Positions 45,172 through 54,546 of a stretch of 64,000 nucleotides of DNA are shown in pieces. Source of the DNA: Paracoxiella cheracis. GTDB taxonomy: Bacteria > Pseudomonadota > Gammaproteobacteria > Coxiellales > Coxiellaceae. How positions within the stretch are numbered: the stretch's first letter is position 1; every line of letters begins with the position of its first letter. Made by a program: the position numbers and the translations under genes. Below the pieces are notes generated by a model. That model did no database searches, was not told the DNA's origin, and saw only the letters and a program-made list of their open reading frames with translations. The stretch covers positions 186,001-250,000 of the forward strand of contig NZ_CP186485.1 in the NCBI RefSeq assembly GCF_049348705.1, given 5' to 3'.

Positions 45172-45504
45172 ATGATTTGCCGCATGTTAGAACGCGATAT
45201 TAACAAGGACTTACTCGACGCCGTCATAGGAAATCATTTCCACACGGTGAAGCGACTCTTAGAACAAGGTGCTGACCCAAATTATTTCGAAGATGATGCA
45301 CAAATTCGTCCATTACATTTTGCCGCACTCTATAATTCACCCGACGTCATTCCACTGTTAATTATGGCGGGTGCCGACATTCAGGCAACCACTGAATATA
45401 ACGACACACCCTTAATGATTGCAGAGCGCCATGAACACCCTGATGTCGTTCAAGTGTTAAAACGATTTTATGGTGTTAAAGTTGACCACGAAACGAAACA
45501 ATAA
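45172..45504 (+). CDS. Small ankyrin-repeat protein
   Basis: 110 residues with about three ankyrin repeats: LLDAVIGNHFHTVKRLLEQG, IRPLHFAALYNSPDVIPLLI and TPLMIAERHEHPDVVQVLKR. No signal peptide. It likely mediates protein binding; in Legionellales, ankyrin proteins are sometimes secreted effectors, but small ones may be housekeeping. An alternative start is 45184. Divergent from gltX. Confidence 0.88.
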   Translation: MICRMLERDINKDLLDAVIGNHFHTVKRLLEQGADPNYFEDDAQIRPLHFAALYNSPDVIPLLIMAGADIQATTEYNDTPLMIAERHEHPDVVQVLKRFYGVKVDHETKQ

Positions 45505-45572
45505 ACATTGATTTGCATTATGTTGTGTGAAATACTGGCGGTATTTTTTTGTGGATACTATAGAGACAACTC

Positions 45573-46115
45573 ATGAAAAGCAGGCTCATTGTATTATTAG
45601 GATCATTTGCGTTTTTTTTCGGTACAGTCGCCTTAGCCGGTGGCGAAGTACCACCACCCCCTTATGCCAATGGACCTTATCATGGTCTTTATTTCGAAAT
45701 GAATTTTGGATACGGCAAAGTTCACCAAACTTTATCAAATGATCTTTACACTCACAACAAAGGTTTTACATGGAATTTAGATGCAGGATTTCAATTTACT
45801 CGAAATTTCGCATTTGAAGCTGGTTATATTTCGTTGCCTAAAGTAGAAGGCCGTTTAGGTTACCATGCGGACGCTTGGTATATGGCATTTAAAGGTATTT
45901 ACCCTGTTACAAGCAATTTTAGTGCGTTCGGTAAATTAGGATTTGCCGACAGCTCAAGAAATGGCCCCTTACTTTTATTAGGCGGTATCGGCTTGGCTTA
46001 TAACTTCAGCCCACAAATCGCAATTACTGCCCAGCTATTAAATATTTTTGGCTCGACTCGATTGCCAAATACTTTCATGGGAACTGCGGGTATTAGCTAT
46101 AAGCTCATTTTATAG
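45573..46115 (+). CDS. Outer membrane beta-barrel protein
   Basis: 180 residues with signal peptide (AFFFGTVALAG). After a proline-rich stretch (GGEVPPPPY) the rest alternates hydrophobic and polar residues in eight possible strands and ends ...GTAGISYKLIL, with a hydrophobic last strand as in OmpA/OmpW-like barrels. An adhesin or porin-like role is not defined. Confidence 0.8.
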   Translation: MKSRLIVLLGSFAFFFGTVALAGGEVPPPPYANGPYHGLYFEMNFGYGKVHQTLSNDLYTHNKGFTWNLDAGFQFTRNFAFEAGYISLPKVEGRLGYHADAWYMAFKGIYPVTSNFSAFGKLGFADSSRNGPLLLLGGIGLAYNFSPQIAITAQLLNIFGSTRLPNTFMGTAGISYKLIL

Positions 46116-46138
46116 CGCCAACTCCTTAATTGAATTTG

Positions 46139-47050
46139 CTAGACCCTAGCAGTTTCAAGCCATAGTTTAAATAGCCCATGTTCACTTTGCCCAGATGCTA
46201 ACCAACGCACACCTTGTACGCTGTTCATTGCATTCGGATAACTCATCCATGGCTCAATACAAAAAAAAGGCTTTTCCGGCATTGTGTAAAGCTGAATGTA
46301 TGGAAATAAATCGGGATCCTCAACACCTTCTGCAACCATATGAAGCACATCCCCACTTTGATAATGTAATGTAGCCTCCTTATTCTGCCCCACTCGGGTC
46401 AACTGTTCATTAACATCGGGATCCGTTATCTTAGCAGGTAATGCAAATAGCGGTTTTTCGCCCACAATATCTGTATAGTCTGTGTTGTAAACGAATCGTC
46501 GTGTCGGATGATAATTAACGGTGACTTCGCTTTTTCCCGCGCCTGGCTTTGCCACCTGAAAATAAGGATGAAACCCAGCATAATACGGCATCGGCTTATC
46601 GCTTAAGTTAACATAACTCTGATGGCAGATTAATTTATTATGCGTTATCTCATAACGAAGTTTTATTTCAAACTTGAATGGATACATTTTCTGCGTTCGC
46701 TCATTGTCACGCAAAATTAACGTCAGTTGATCGCGGCTTTGATTCTCAACCGACCAAGGCTCAAACCACGAAAAACCATGAATGGGCAGCTCATATTGTT
46801 TACCATCATATAAATAAACTCCTTTTCTTTCTTGGCGTTTCAGGCGCGCAACAACAGGAAAACAAAAGGGAAATCCACCTCGCAAATCGGTCACTTCCTT
46901 TTCCCAAAAAGTATCATGAAGATATAACAACTCCCGATCACCCATTTGTATCGACGAAATCATGCCTCCGTACTCAGGAACAAATAGCGCCTTTGTTGAC
47001 CCTGTTGTATCGATGATTTCTATGGATTCAATAGCTTGATACTTCGCCAT
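46139..47050 (-). CDS. Aldose 1-epimerase / hexose-6-phosphate mutarotase-like protein
   Basis: 303 residues, galactose-mutarotase-like fold: ALFVPEYGGMISSIQMGDREL, FPFCFPVVARLK, LPIHGFSWFEPW with the active-site His, YYAGFHPYFQV with the second His, and a Glu in FFCIEPWMSYPNA. Interconverts anomers of hexoses or hexose-6-phosphates. It stands alone, convergent with the barrel gene and 94 bp from coaA. Confidence 0.85.
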   Translation of the reverse strand: MAKYQAIESIEIIDTTGSTKALFVPEYGGMISSIQMGDRELLYLHDTFWEKEVTDLRGGFPFCFPVVARLKRQERKGVYLYDGKQYELPIHGFSWFEPWSVENQSRDQLTLILRDNERTQKMYPFKFEIKLRYEITHNKLICHQSYVNLSDKPMPYYAGFHPYFQVAKPGAGKSEVTVNYHPTRRFVYNTDYTDIVGEKPLFALPAKITDPDVNEQLTRVGQNKEATLHYQSGDVLHMVAEGVEDPDLFPYIQLYTMPEKPFFCIEPWMSYPNAMNSVQGVRWLASGQSEHGLFKLWLETARV

Positions 47051-47143
47051 GATGTAGGTTGCCCCCCCTTAACATAACCATGAAGTAAAAACAAAAATCG
47101 TATCAAGATAATGCCAATAACCACGACAAAAGTCATGTAAACA

Positions 47144-48076
47144 TTATATTTTACGAAGATAAACTTCTTCTACAGAATGATCCTGGCCTTTTTTCAAAAT
47201 GAGCTGAGCCCGATTTTTAAAGGGTACAATATTTTCCAGTAAATTTACCTCGTTGATCTCGCGCCAAACGCGCTCAGCAAACTTAACCACTTCTTCTTTA
47301 TTCATTTTGGTTAAATAGTGAAAATAGGCGTTGGGATCCTGAAATGAACCCTCACGAAACGATGTAACGCGATCCACATACCACTGTTTGATAACATCGG
47401 TTTGAGCATCCACAAACAATGAAAAATCAAAAAAATCGGATACGAATAGCTGTGTTTTCTCAGCCGGCCGCTTCATTCCCGTTTGCAATATATTTAATCC
47501 TTCTAAAATAACAATATCGGGCTGATCGATGAGAGCAAATTCATTTGGGATGATGTCGTACGTATGGTGCGAATAAATGGGTATTTTTACATTACGTTTA
47601 CCCGATTTAATATCGTTCAACACCTCCAACAAGTGCTGCGTATTGTAACTTTCTGGAAAGCCTTTTCGCTGCATTAAATTCTCAGCTTCCAACTTTTTAT
47701 TGGGATATAAAAAACCATCGGTTGTGATAATTTCAACACAAGGATGATTCGGCCAGCGTGACAATAAAGCTTGCAAGACGCGTGAGGTTGTACTCTTACC
47801 AACCGCAACACTTCCAGCAACCCCAATGATATAGGGCACCTTGGGCTCGGGGGTTCCTAAAAACTTGCCCGTTGCGTCATATAAACCTTGCCGCGCAATA
47901 ACGTACAAACTCAACAACCGGGACAACGGAAGATAAATGTCCTTTACTTCACTCAGTGAAACCGCTTCGGTTTGACCGTGCAACTTTTTCAAATCTTGCT
48001 CGGTCAACGTCAGTGGCGCATCTTGTCTAAAATCGCACCATTGTTTACGAGTGAATTTCAAATAAGCAGTTAACAT
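47144..48076 (-). CDS. coaA: Pantothenate kinase type I
   Basis: 310 residues. P-loop GVAGSVAVGKSTTSRV, ITTDGFLYPN, and LEGLNILQ. First step of coenzyme A synthesis. The start at 48076 (MLTAYLKFTRKQW) matches the family N-terminus. Divergent from tamA. Confidence 0.96.
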   Translation of the reverse strand: MLTAYLKFTRKQWCDFRQDAPLTLTEQDLKKLHGQTEAVSLSEVKDIYLPLSRLLSLYVIARQGLYDATGKFLGTPEPKVPYIIGVAGSVAVGKSTTSRVLQALLSRWPNHPCVEIITTDGFLYPNKKLEAENLMQRKGFPESYNTQHLLEVLNDIKSGKRNVKIPIYSHHTYDIIPNEFALIDQPDIVILEGLNILQTGMKRPAEKTQLFVSDFFDFSLFVDAQTDVIKQWYVDRVTSFREGSFQDPNAYFHYLTKMNKEEVVKFAERVWREINEVNLLENIVPFKNRAQLILKKGQDHSVEEVYLRKI

Positions 48077-48168
48077 CAAATGGCCCCTTGAAAGCTCCAT
48101 TATTCGTGCAACAGACGATTAGGTCAAATACCTTCTATCCATTCGTTGGGCAGTCTATAATCAACAGG

Positions 48169-49899
48169 ATGAAGAACCAACTTTATCTAATTTTCAGCAT
48201 CCTTTGCATTTGCCTCTGCACATCAGCATGGGCACAATCTGTTCAATCGGGAAATACACTCGAAGTTCAAATCACAGGTTTACCAAGAGAGCCTCTTGAA
48301 AACGCTCTTACTGCGCTAACCAATAGACAAAAGCTCATTAAAGATCGTTTCGACGCGGCAATGGTCATGCGCTTTTATCACAGCATTCCTAAAGAAATTA
48401 AAGCAGCTATTGCACCCTATGGTTATTTCAAACCACACATACATTCTTACATTCATCGAAACGGTCATTTTTGGTCTAGCCGTTTTGTTGTGGATCCTGG
48501 CCCACAAATGAAGTTTACGACCCTCGACCTCCAAATTACGGGCCCCGGCAGCCAAAATCGTATTTTTAAACGTCTTTATGCAAAATTTCCCGTGAAAGTT
48601 GGGGATAATTTCAGCTCTGAGAAGTATGACACTGCAAAAGATGAGCTTTTTACCGTTGCTCAAGCACACGGCTACTTTAGAGCAAAAATGATTAAAAGCG
48701 CGGTCTATGTAAATTTAAGCACGTACGAGGCACATGTCGTTATTCACTTTGCCACCGGTCCCCGTTTTTATTTTGGAAAAACTTCCTTTTCGCACACACC
48801 TTTTAATCTTTCTTTTTTACGTCGCTTTTTACGATACAAACAGGGCGAGCATTATCGACAAAGTAAAGTCACTCACACACGCGAGGATTTGGCCAATAGT
48901 AATTATTTTCAGCAAGTCATCGTGACACCAGAACCGAATAACGCGACTGATCTTAAGGTCCCGATTAAAGTTACGCTGAACCCTCAACCGAAGAAGCAAT
49001 ACACGTTTGGATTGGGATACGGAACCGATACAGGTGTGCGCGGTTTAATTGGCATCGATTATCGTTGGATTAATCAATGGGGACATCGTTTTAGCACTTA
49101 CGCTCGGGGCTCTCAAAAAAATAGTCAAGCGGTAATAAGTTATTATATCCCTGGGCACAACCCAGCGACCGATCAGTTCATCTTCACAGGAGGTTATTTA
49201 AATCAAAATCAAATTACTGGAAGAGGTAATAGCGGGCGCATTAGCTTTATTTATCAGACTGAATTTTTTGGGTGGCAGCAAAGCTTTTCACTAACTTATC
49301 TTAAAGAACGTTACAATTTAGTGAATTTGCCAAAAACAAACACGACTCTTCTTTATCCCGCCTATACCATACAACGCATTCGAACAGATAATCGACTCCA
49401 CCCCAAACACGGCTACAGCATCGTAGGACAAATCATCGGCGCAAGTAAAAATGTTTTATCCAAAACCAGCTTCGTGCACACTCGGCTTGATTCAAAATTT
49501 CTATTTACTTTATTCAACTCCACGCGTTTTCTAATCCGAGGGACTATTGGTCACACCAATATTACAAACTTAGTACGCCTGCCCTTATCCTTGCAGTTTT
49601 TCGCCGGTGGCGCACAAAGTCTTCGAGGATTTGGCTATAATACCATAGGACCAGGCCGTTATATATTTGTAGGCAGTTTTGAAATACAACAAAAAATAAA
49701 AGGCAACTTTTATCTCGCAGCCTTCACCGATTTTGGTAACGTGACCGATGATCTCTCTGGTGATAAATTAAAAGTGGGAATAGGACCAGCGATCGTCTGG
49801 CTTTCACCCATCGGAATGTTTGAATTGAGCGTTGCAAATGCAATTAGCCAACCTAACAAACCGTGGGTGATTCAATTTTCAATGGGACCAGCAATATGA
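48169..49899 (+). CDS. tamA: Translocation and assembly module TamA (Omp85 family)
   Basis: 576 residues with signal peptide (LCTSAWA). Three POTRA-like domains (about 30-260), then a 16-strand Omp85 barrel with the conserved FFAGGAQSLRGFGYNTIGP (QFFAGG-SLRGY type) loop. Inserts proteins in the outer membrane with TamB. ATG 48169 is at the start of the signal sequence. It overlaps tamB by 4 bp (ATGA). Confidence 0.95.
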   Translation: MKNQLYLIFSILCICLCTSAWAQSVQSGNTLEVQITGLPREPLENALTALTNRQKLIKDRFDAAMVMRFYHSIPKEIKAAIAPYGYFKPHIHSYIHRNGHFWSSRFVVDPGPQMKFTTLDLQITGPGSQNRIFKRLYAKFPVKVGDNFSSEKYDTAKDELFTVAQAHGYFRAKMIKSAVYVNLSTYEAHVVIHFATGPRFYFGKTSFSHTPFNLSFLRRFLRYKQGEHYRQSKVTHTREDLANSNYFQQVIVTPEPNNATDLKVPIKVTLNPQPKKQYTFGLGYGTDTGVRGLIGIDYRWINQWGHRFSTYARGSQKNSQAVISYYIPGHNPATDQFIFTGGYLNQNQITGRGNSGRISFIYQTEFFGWQQSFSLTYLKERYNLVNLPKTNTTLLYPAYTIQRIRTDNRLHPKHGYSIVGQIIGASKNVLSKTSFVHTRLDSKFLFTLFNSTRFLIRGTIGHTNITNLVRLPLSLQFFAGGAQSLRGFGYNTIGPGRYIFVGSFEIQQKIKGNFYLAAFTDFGNVTDDLSGDKLKVGIGPAIVWLSPIGMFELSVANAISQPNKPWVIQFSMGPAI

Positions 49900-52800
49900 T
49901 TCGATGGATAATAGGGATTTTAATTACGGTGTCTGCGCTTATTATTATAAGTGTCGCACTTTTATTTTCGCCTGTTGGCTTAAAGATAACATTAAGTATC
50001 GCCCAAAAGTTTGTACCTGGAGAATTGCAATATAAAACGATTTCCGGTCCACCCATTGGCCCCATCACCGTCACTGATCTATCCTATCACTATAAAGACA
50101 CATCTATTTATATCAAGAAACTTCATTTCCAATGGCGGCCCAATCGACTTTTACAAGGCAGATTAGATATTAAAAAGCTAAGCGCTACCGGCGTTAACAT
50201 TACATTGCCCTCCAAAGGAAACTCTACACAATTTACCGCGCCCAATTTTACGTTACCCATTGAATTACACATTGGTAAAGCCATTATTCATGACATCAAA
50301 ATCGGTCAATCGAAAGATCAATATCCTGTGCACATTGATATGTTAAAACTAAAGGCAGAAATAACGGCCAAGAAGTTACATATCAATGTGAATGGCCACT
50401 TGGAAAAACCCTATCCATTGAAAGTCCGTTTAGTAGCAGATGGGACGATGAATCATTATCATCTGAAGCTAATCGCACAAAGCCATGACATTAATTGGAC
50501 TATCACGGGTGAAGGTGGGCAACAATGGATCCACCTTCAAACACACGAAGCACGCACACTGGGCGGCAGCTTAAATGGCGATGTGGTTTTTCATTGGTCG
50601 CCTTCTTCACAATCGAAAATTAATCTAAATATTCAACACCTCAACGTACGAAAATTTTATAAAAACTGGCCAACCGATTTAACGTTCAAATTAATCAGCG
50701 AGGGTCAGCTACAGTCAGGACAACTAACTTTTTCTTTAGATTCACACCTACAAACACCTGGCGCAAGCATCCAAGTCTCAGGGACTCATGATCGCCAGTG
50801 GAATATTCATTGGAAAATTTCTGCAACACAATTATCAACGATAGTAGCTAATTACTCAGGCTCGCTTCATGGTGAAGGCACCATCAAAGGAAATACGAAA
50901 AGACCCATTTGGAACGGAAACTTAACTGGAACCAACGTAACTTTATTCAATTATCATATTGATAAACTGAACGCCGAATGGTTTGTTGATCTTAGTTATC
51001 AGCGTTCTTCACATATTATGTTTAAATCAACTCATTTGGAAACACAACATATACTCTTATCTACATTTAATGTGAGCGCGATAGGGCGACCGCATGCACA
51101 CAAAATAACAGCGCAAATTACGTTGAGTGAGCCGAATGCAGGCATCACGCATGTCAACTTAACTCTCAATGGAGAATTACTGAAAAATATTTGGCGCGGT
51201 CAATTAACGCAATTTAACATTCAGTCTAAAGTATTAGGCCAATGGCACTTATCCAATCCCGCACAGTTGCAAATCTCATCAGCACGCATGACCACAACCC
51301 CCATTTGCATACACTCATCACGCGGACGTGCTTGTTTACAAGGCGGCTGGTCTAAAAATAAGGCTTGGCAAACTACATTTACAGCAACAGGGGTTAACAT
51401 AACTCCCCTTCTTTCCTTATTGAAACTGGATTTTCATGTTCGCACCCCCGTAAACATTGATGCCAAAGCAACTGGCCAAGGTCAAAAATTCAATCATGCA
51501 ACGCTCACCATGAAATTTGGACGTGGCAGTCTCCATTCTCCTGCCCAAACAAACCATGCAGAATTGCATTTTATAAATGGCACTCTAACAGCCGTATTAG
51601 ATTCAACTGGCCTTAATGCAAACCTACAATTACATCTATCTGCACGCGATACCATCCATGCACGAATCTTATTGCCGGGTTATGCCATTACCCAATCCTT
51701 GAATTCAAGTCAGCCGGTTCAAGGTGTTATTACCATAAATACTAGTGATTTAAGATTACTCCAACAATTTATGCCAGATATCATTCAAGCAAAAGGTCAA
51801 CTATTGGCGAACCTTAACATCGGTGGGACCATCTCTCACCCTAAACTCAATGGCCAAATCAAATTACAACAAGGCAGCGCTCAGATACCCCAGCTCCGAC
51901 TCACTCTCACTAAAGTTACTATCAATCTAACTGCGGTTGCTTCGACTATAAAATACAGTGTTGAAGCCTATTCACAAAATAAATTGATTCAAATTAGCGG
52001 CACAACGCAACTCGACACTCCAGGCAGATCCACACATCTTACGGTTCAAGGTAATGACGTATTAATTATGAATACACCTGAATACCTTATTTATGTAACA
52101 GCAGCATTGACTGTTGATATAAAAGGCCACCAAATTCAGATCGGCGGTACAATTACCATACCACGTGCCGATTTAAAACCCTTGACTCTTAGTGGGGCTG
52201 TATCACTTCCAGAAGATGTTGTCTTCGTTGGGCCTACAGTCAAAAAACAAGAAAAATGGTATCTCACTACTAACGTGAAAATTATTATTGGTGATAACGT
52301 GATGGTCGATTCGCATGGATTAACGGGCCGCTTAACAGGACAGATCGTTATTGTTAAAACGCCAGCTCACACGTATATCGTGAATGGCAAAATCGGTATT
52401 ATCGACGGTGTTTACACTACTCATGGCAAGACACTGATTATCGAGCCTGGATCAATGATTACTTTTACACAAAGCCCTTTGAAAAATCCAAATTTAAATA
52501 TTCGCGCTGTCAAAAAAGTTAAAGCCATTCCACAATCCGCTGTACAAGCCCCATCATTTGGCACTATTACTGTAGGGCTTAACATTCAAGGTACCCTAAG
52601 GCACCCTAACGTCAGCCTATTCTCTTCTTCACCCAATTTATCGCAAGCCGACATCTTATCGTATTTATTATTCGGACACCCATCAAATTCCAATACACCC
52701 TCCAATGTATCATTCCTTTTAGAAGCCATCGACACACTTAACTTAGGTGGTGGCAAAGGATCACCGGGCGGAATCGCCGATCAAATTTCACAGGGATTAG

Positions 52801-53054
52801 GATTAAGTGAGTTTGGTATCGAATCTCAAACAACATTGGATGCTCTCGGCACACCCTTAGGCACTGAGCAAAGTGCTTTCGTCGTCGGACGCTATATATC
52901 ACCACGAATTTATGTCCGTTACAGTCGTGGTCTCGTCATTCCTATTAATATCGTGCAAGTTCGCTATTTATTTGGAAACAATTGGGCGATACAAACAGAC
53001 TCTAGCTCGCTTGGAAACGGTGTTGATGTCCTTTACACGATACAAAAAAATTAA
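49896..53054 (+). CDS. tamB: Translocation and assembly module TamB (AsmA/DUF490 family)
   Basis: 1052 residues. A single N-terminal membrane anchor (WIIGILITVSALIIISVALL) is followed by a long repetitive beta-rich periplasmic region. The C-terminal DUF490 domain has SQADILSYLLFGHPS, GLGLSEFGIES and a final SSLGNGVDVLYTIQKN. It bridges inner and outer membranes and works with TamA. It starts in the tamA stop codon. The typical length is about 1250 residues, so this is a shorter form. Confidence 0.94.
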   Translation: MIRWIIGILITVSALIIISVALLFSPVGLKITLSIAQKFVPGELQYKTISGPPIGPITVTDLSYHYKDTSIYIKKLHFQWRPNRLLQGRLDIKKLSATGVNITLPSKGNSTQFTAPNFTLPIELHIGKAIIHDIKIGQSKDQYPVHIDMLKLKAEITAKKLHINVNGHLEKPYPLKVRLVADGTMNHYHLKLIAQSHDINWTITGEGGQQWIHLQTHEARTLGGSLNGDVVFHWSPSSQSKINLNIQHLNVRKFYKNWPTDLTFKLISEGQLQSGQLTFSLDSHLQTPGASIQVSGTHDRQWNIHWKISATQLSTIVANYSGSLHGEGTIKGNTKRPIWNGNLTGTNVTLFNYHIDKLNAEWFVDLSYQRSSHIMFKSTHLETQHILLSTFNVSAIGRPHAHKITAQITLSEPNAGITHVNLTLNGELLKNIWRGQLTQFNIQSKVLGQWHLSNPAQLQISSARMTTTPICIHSSRGRACLQGGWSKNKAWQTTFTATGVNITPLLSLLKLDFHVRTPVNIDAKATGQGQKFNHATLTMKFGRGSLHSPAQTNHAELHFINGTLTAVLDSTGLNANLQLHLSARDTIHARILLPGYAITQSLNSSQPVQGVITINTSDLRLLQQFMPDIIQAKGQLLANLNIGGTISHPKLNGQIKLQQGSAQIPQLRLTLTKVTINLTAVASTIKYSVEAYSQNKLIQISGTTQLDTPGRSTHLTVQGNDVLIMNTPEYLIYVTAALTVDIKGHQIQIGGTITIPRADLKPLTLSGAVSLPEDVVFVGPTVKKQEKWYLTTNVKIIIGDNVMVDSHGLTGRLTGQIVIVKTPAHTYIVNGKIGIIDGVYTTHGKTLIIEPGSMITFTQSPLKNPNLNIRAVKKVKAIPQSAVQAPSFGTITVGLNIQGTLRHPNVSLFSSSPNLSQADILSYLLFGHPSNSNTPSNVSFLLEAIDTLNLGGGKGSPGGIADQISQGLGLSEFGIESQTTLDALGTPLGTEQSAFVVGRYISPRIYVRYSRGLVIPINIVQVRYLFGNNWAIQTDSSSLGNGVDVLYTIQKN

Positions 53055-53065
53055 GGAGTATTGGG

Positions 53066-53198
53066 GAATTTCAATTGTGCCATAGTGATTGAGGTTACTG
53101 TTTTGCAGGCTTAAGTACCATGGAGGTACTTGGCAGCCAAGGATGGCTACTCCCGAAAAGCAGTATCCTCAATCACTATAAGCAAGCAACCGAAATTC
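53066..53198. repeat. Dispersed palindromic element, copy 3 (inverted)
   Basis: Relative to copies 1 and 2 the core is reverse-complemented (AAGTACCATGGAGGTACTT, then GCCAAGGATGGC). The stem ATAGTGATTGAGGTTACTG (53082-53100) pairs with GCAGTATCCTCAATCACTAT (53160-53179) with two mismatches. Its sequence is largely different from the other two stems. It sits between the convergent genes tamB and ampG, 11 bp after the tamB stop, so it may help terminate both transcripts. Confidence 0.85.
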
Positions 53199-53200
53199 AT

Positions 53201-54448
53201 TTAAACGACTTGTTCCGCTGCAAAATCAACACGACTTCGCAACCACCATAGCAACAATAATGCAGGCATACCAATCAAAAAAGTCGAAAAATAAAACAAA
53301 GCCCAACCCATATAATCGACCATCACAGCAGCCTCTGGCCCAACAAAAACACGACCCACCGCAGATAACGCTGAAAACAACGCATACTGTGTCGCCGTAT
53401 AACGACGATTACACAAACTCATTAAAAAAGCTACAAACGCAACGGTACTCAAACCACCACAAAAATACTCAACAAAAACAGCACTCACCATCAATACATA
53501 ACTCTTCCCTACTAACGCGAGCACCATGTAAGCTAAATTAGAAACTGCCTGCAACAATCCAAAATACATTAATGAACGAAACAACCCCAGGCGGCGCATA
53601 AGCAATCCGCCCACTAAACTACCCACCAAGGTTGACGCCAGCGCTGTGACTTTATAAATGGTCCCGATTTCTAGTAAATTGAACCCAACCCCACGAATTA
53701 AAAAAGGTGTATTTAAAGATAAGGCAAAGGCATCGGTTAACTTATAAATGACTATAAAAATTAATACTGCAATTGCTTTGTCACGCCTGAAAAACTCACT
53801 AATCGGTTGAATAACTGCTTTCGTGATTGTCTTAGGAGCCTCTACAACCTGCTCGGGTGACGGAGCCCATAGCGTTACTACTATCTCAATGCCGATTAAT
53901 GCTGCCATGATTAAATATGTCCAACGCCATCCAATTTCTGCCGCTAAAATTAATGCAACTGCACCAGACACGATAATCGCAATGCGATAACCAAACGTAT
54001 TAAACGCAGCACCTAAACCCCGTTCTTTGATATGAAGCACATCTGTTCGATAAGCGTCGATAGAAATATCTTGTGAGGCTGAGAAAAACGCCACGACTAA
54101 GGCAACCCAAGCCAAAACCCATGCGTGAGTTCGTGGATTCAGAAAGGCCATTGTGGCAAGCCCAATCACCAACAAGACCTGCATCATTAAAATCCATCCG
54201 CGTCGACGCCCCATACCAAATAGGCTGAATCGATCCATAATTGGCGCCCATAAAAATTTATACACATAAGGTTGTCCGACCAGCGTTAAAGTCCCTATCG
54301 TCAACAAACTAACGCCCGCCACGGTATACCAAGCCTGCAAGGTGGAGCCAATGAGAGCCAGAGGCAATCCGGATGAAAAGCTTAATAGCAAAACCGCCAT
54401 GAGACGGGGATTCGCAAAATGATTCTCTTTGCGCTCCTGCTCGGGCAT
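53201..54448 (-). CDS. ampG: Muropeptide permease AmpG (MFS)
   Basis: 415 residues, 12 membrane segments. LLLSFSSGLPLALIGSTLQAW, PYVYKFLWAPIMDRF and SQDISIDAYRTDVL are AmpG signatures. Imports anhydromuropeptides for recycling. ATG 54448 follows AAGGAGTTGATAGAG. Convergent with tamB; divergent from sdaA. Confidence 0.93.
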   Translation of the reverse strand: MPEQERKENHFANPRLMAVLLLSFSSGLPLALIGSTLQAWYTVAGVSLLTIGTLTLVGQPYVYKFLWAPIMDRFSLFGMGRRRGWILMMQVLLVIGLATMAFLNPRTHAWVLAWVALVVAFFSASQDISIDAYRTDVLHIKERGLGAAFNTFGYRIAIIVSGAVALILAAEIGWRWTYLIMAALIGIEIVVTLWAPSPEQVVEAPKTITKAVIQPISEFFRRDKAIAVLIFIVIYKLTDAFALSLNTPFLIRGVGFNLLEIGTIYKVTALASTLVGSLVGGLLMRRLGLFRSLMYFGLLQAVSNLAYMVLALVGKSYVLMVSAVFVEYFCGGLSTVAFVAFLMSLCNRRYTATQYALFSALSAVGRVFVGPEAAVMVDYMGWALFYFSTFLIGMPALLLLWWLRSRVDFAAEQVV

Positions 54449-54546
54449 CTCTATCAACTCCTTACGTGTTGTTAAACTACTTGAAAGTGTATAAGCGGAT
54501 GAGCCAAGGTGTAAACCCCTTTTCACGATGCGACAAAACGAGTAAA

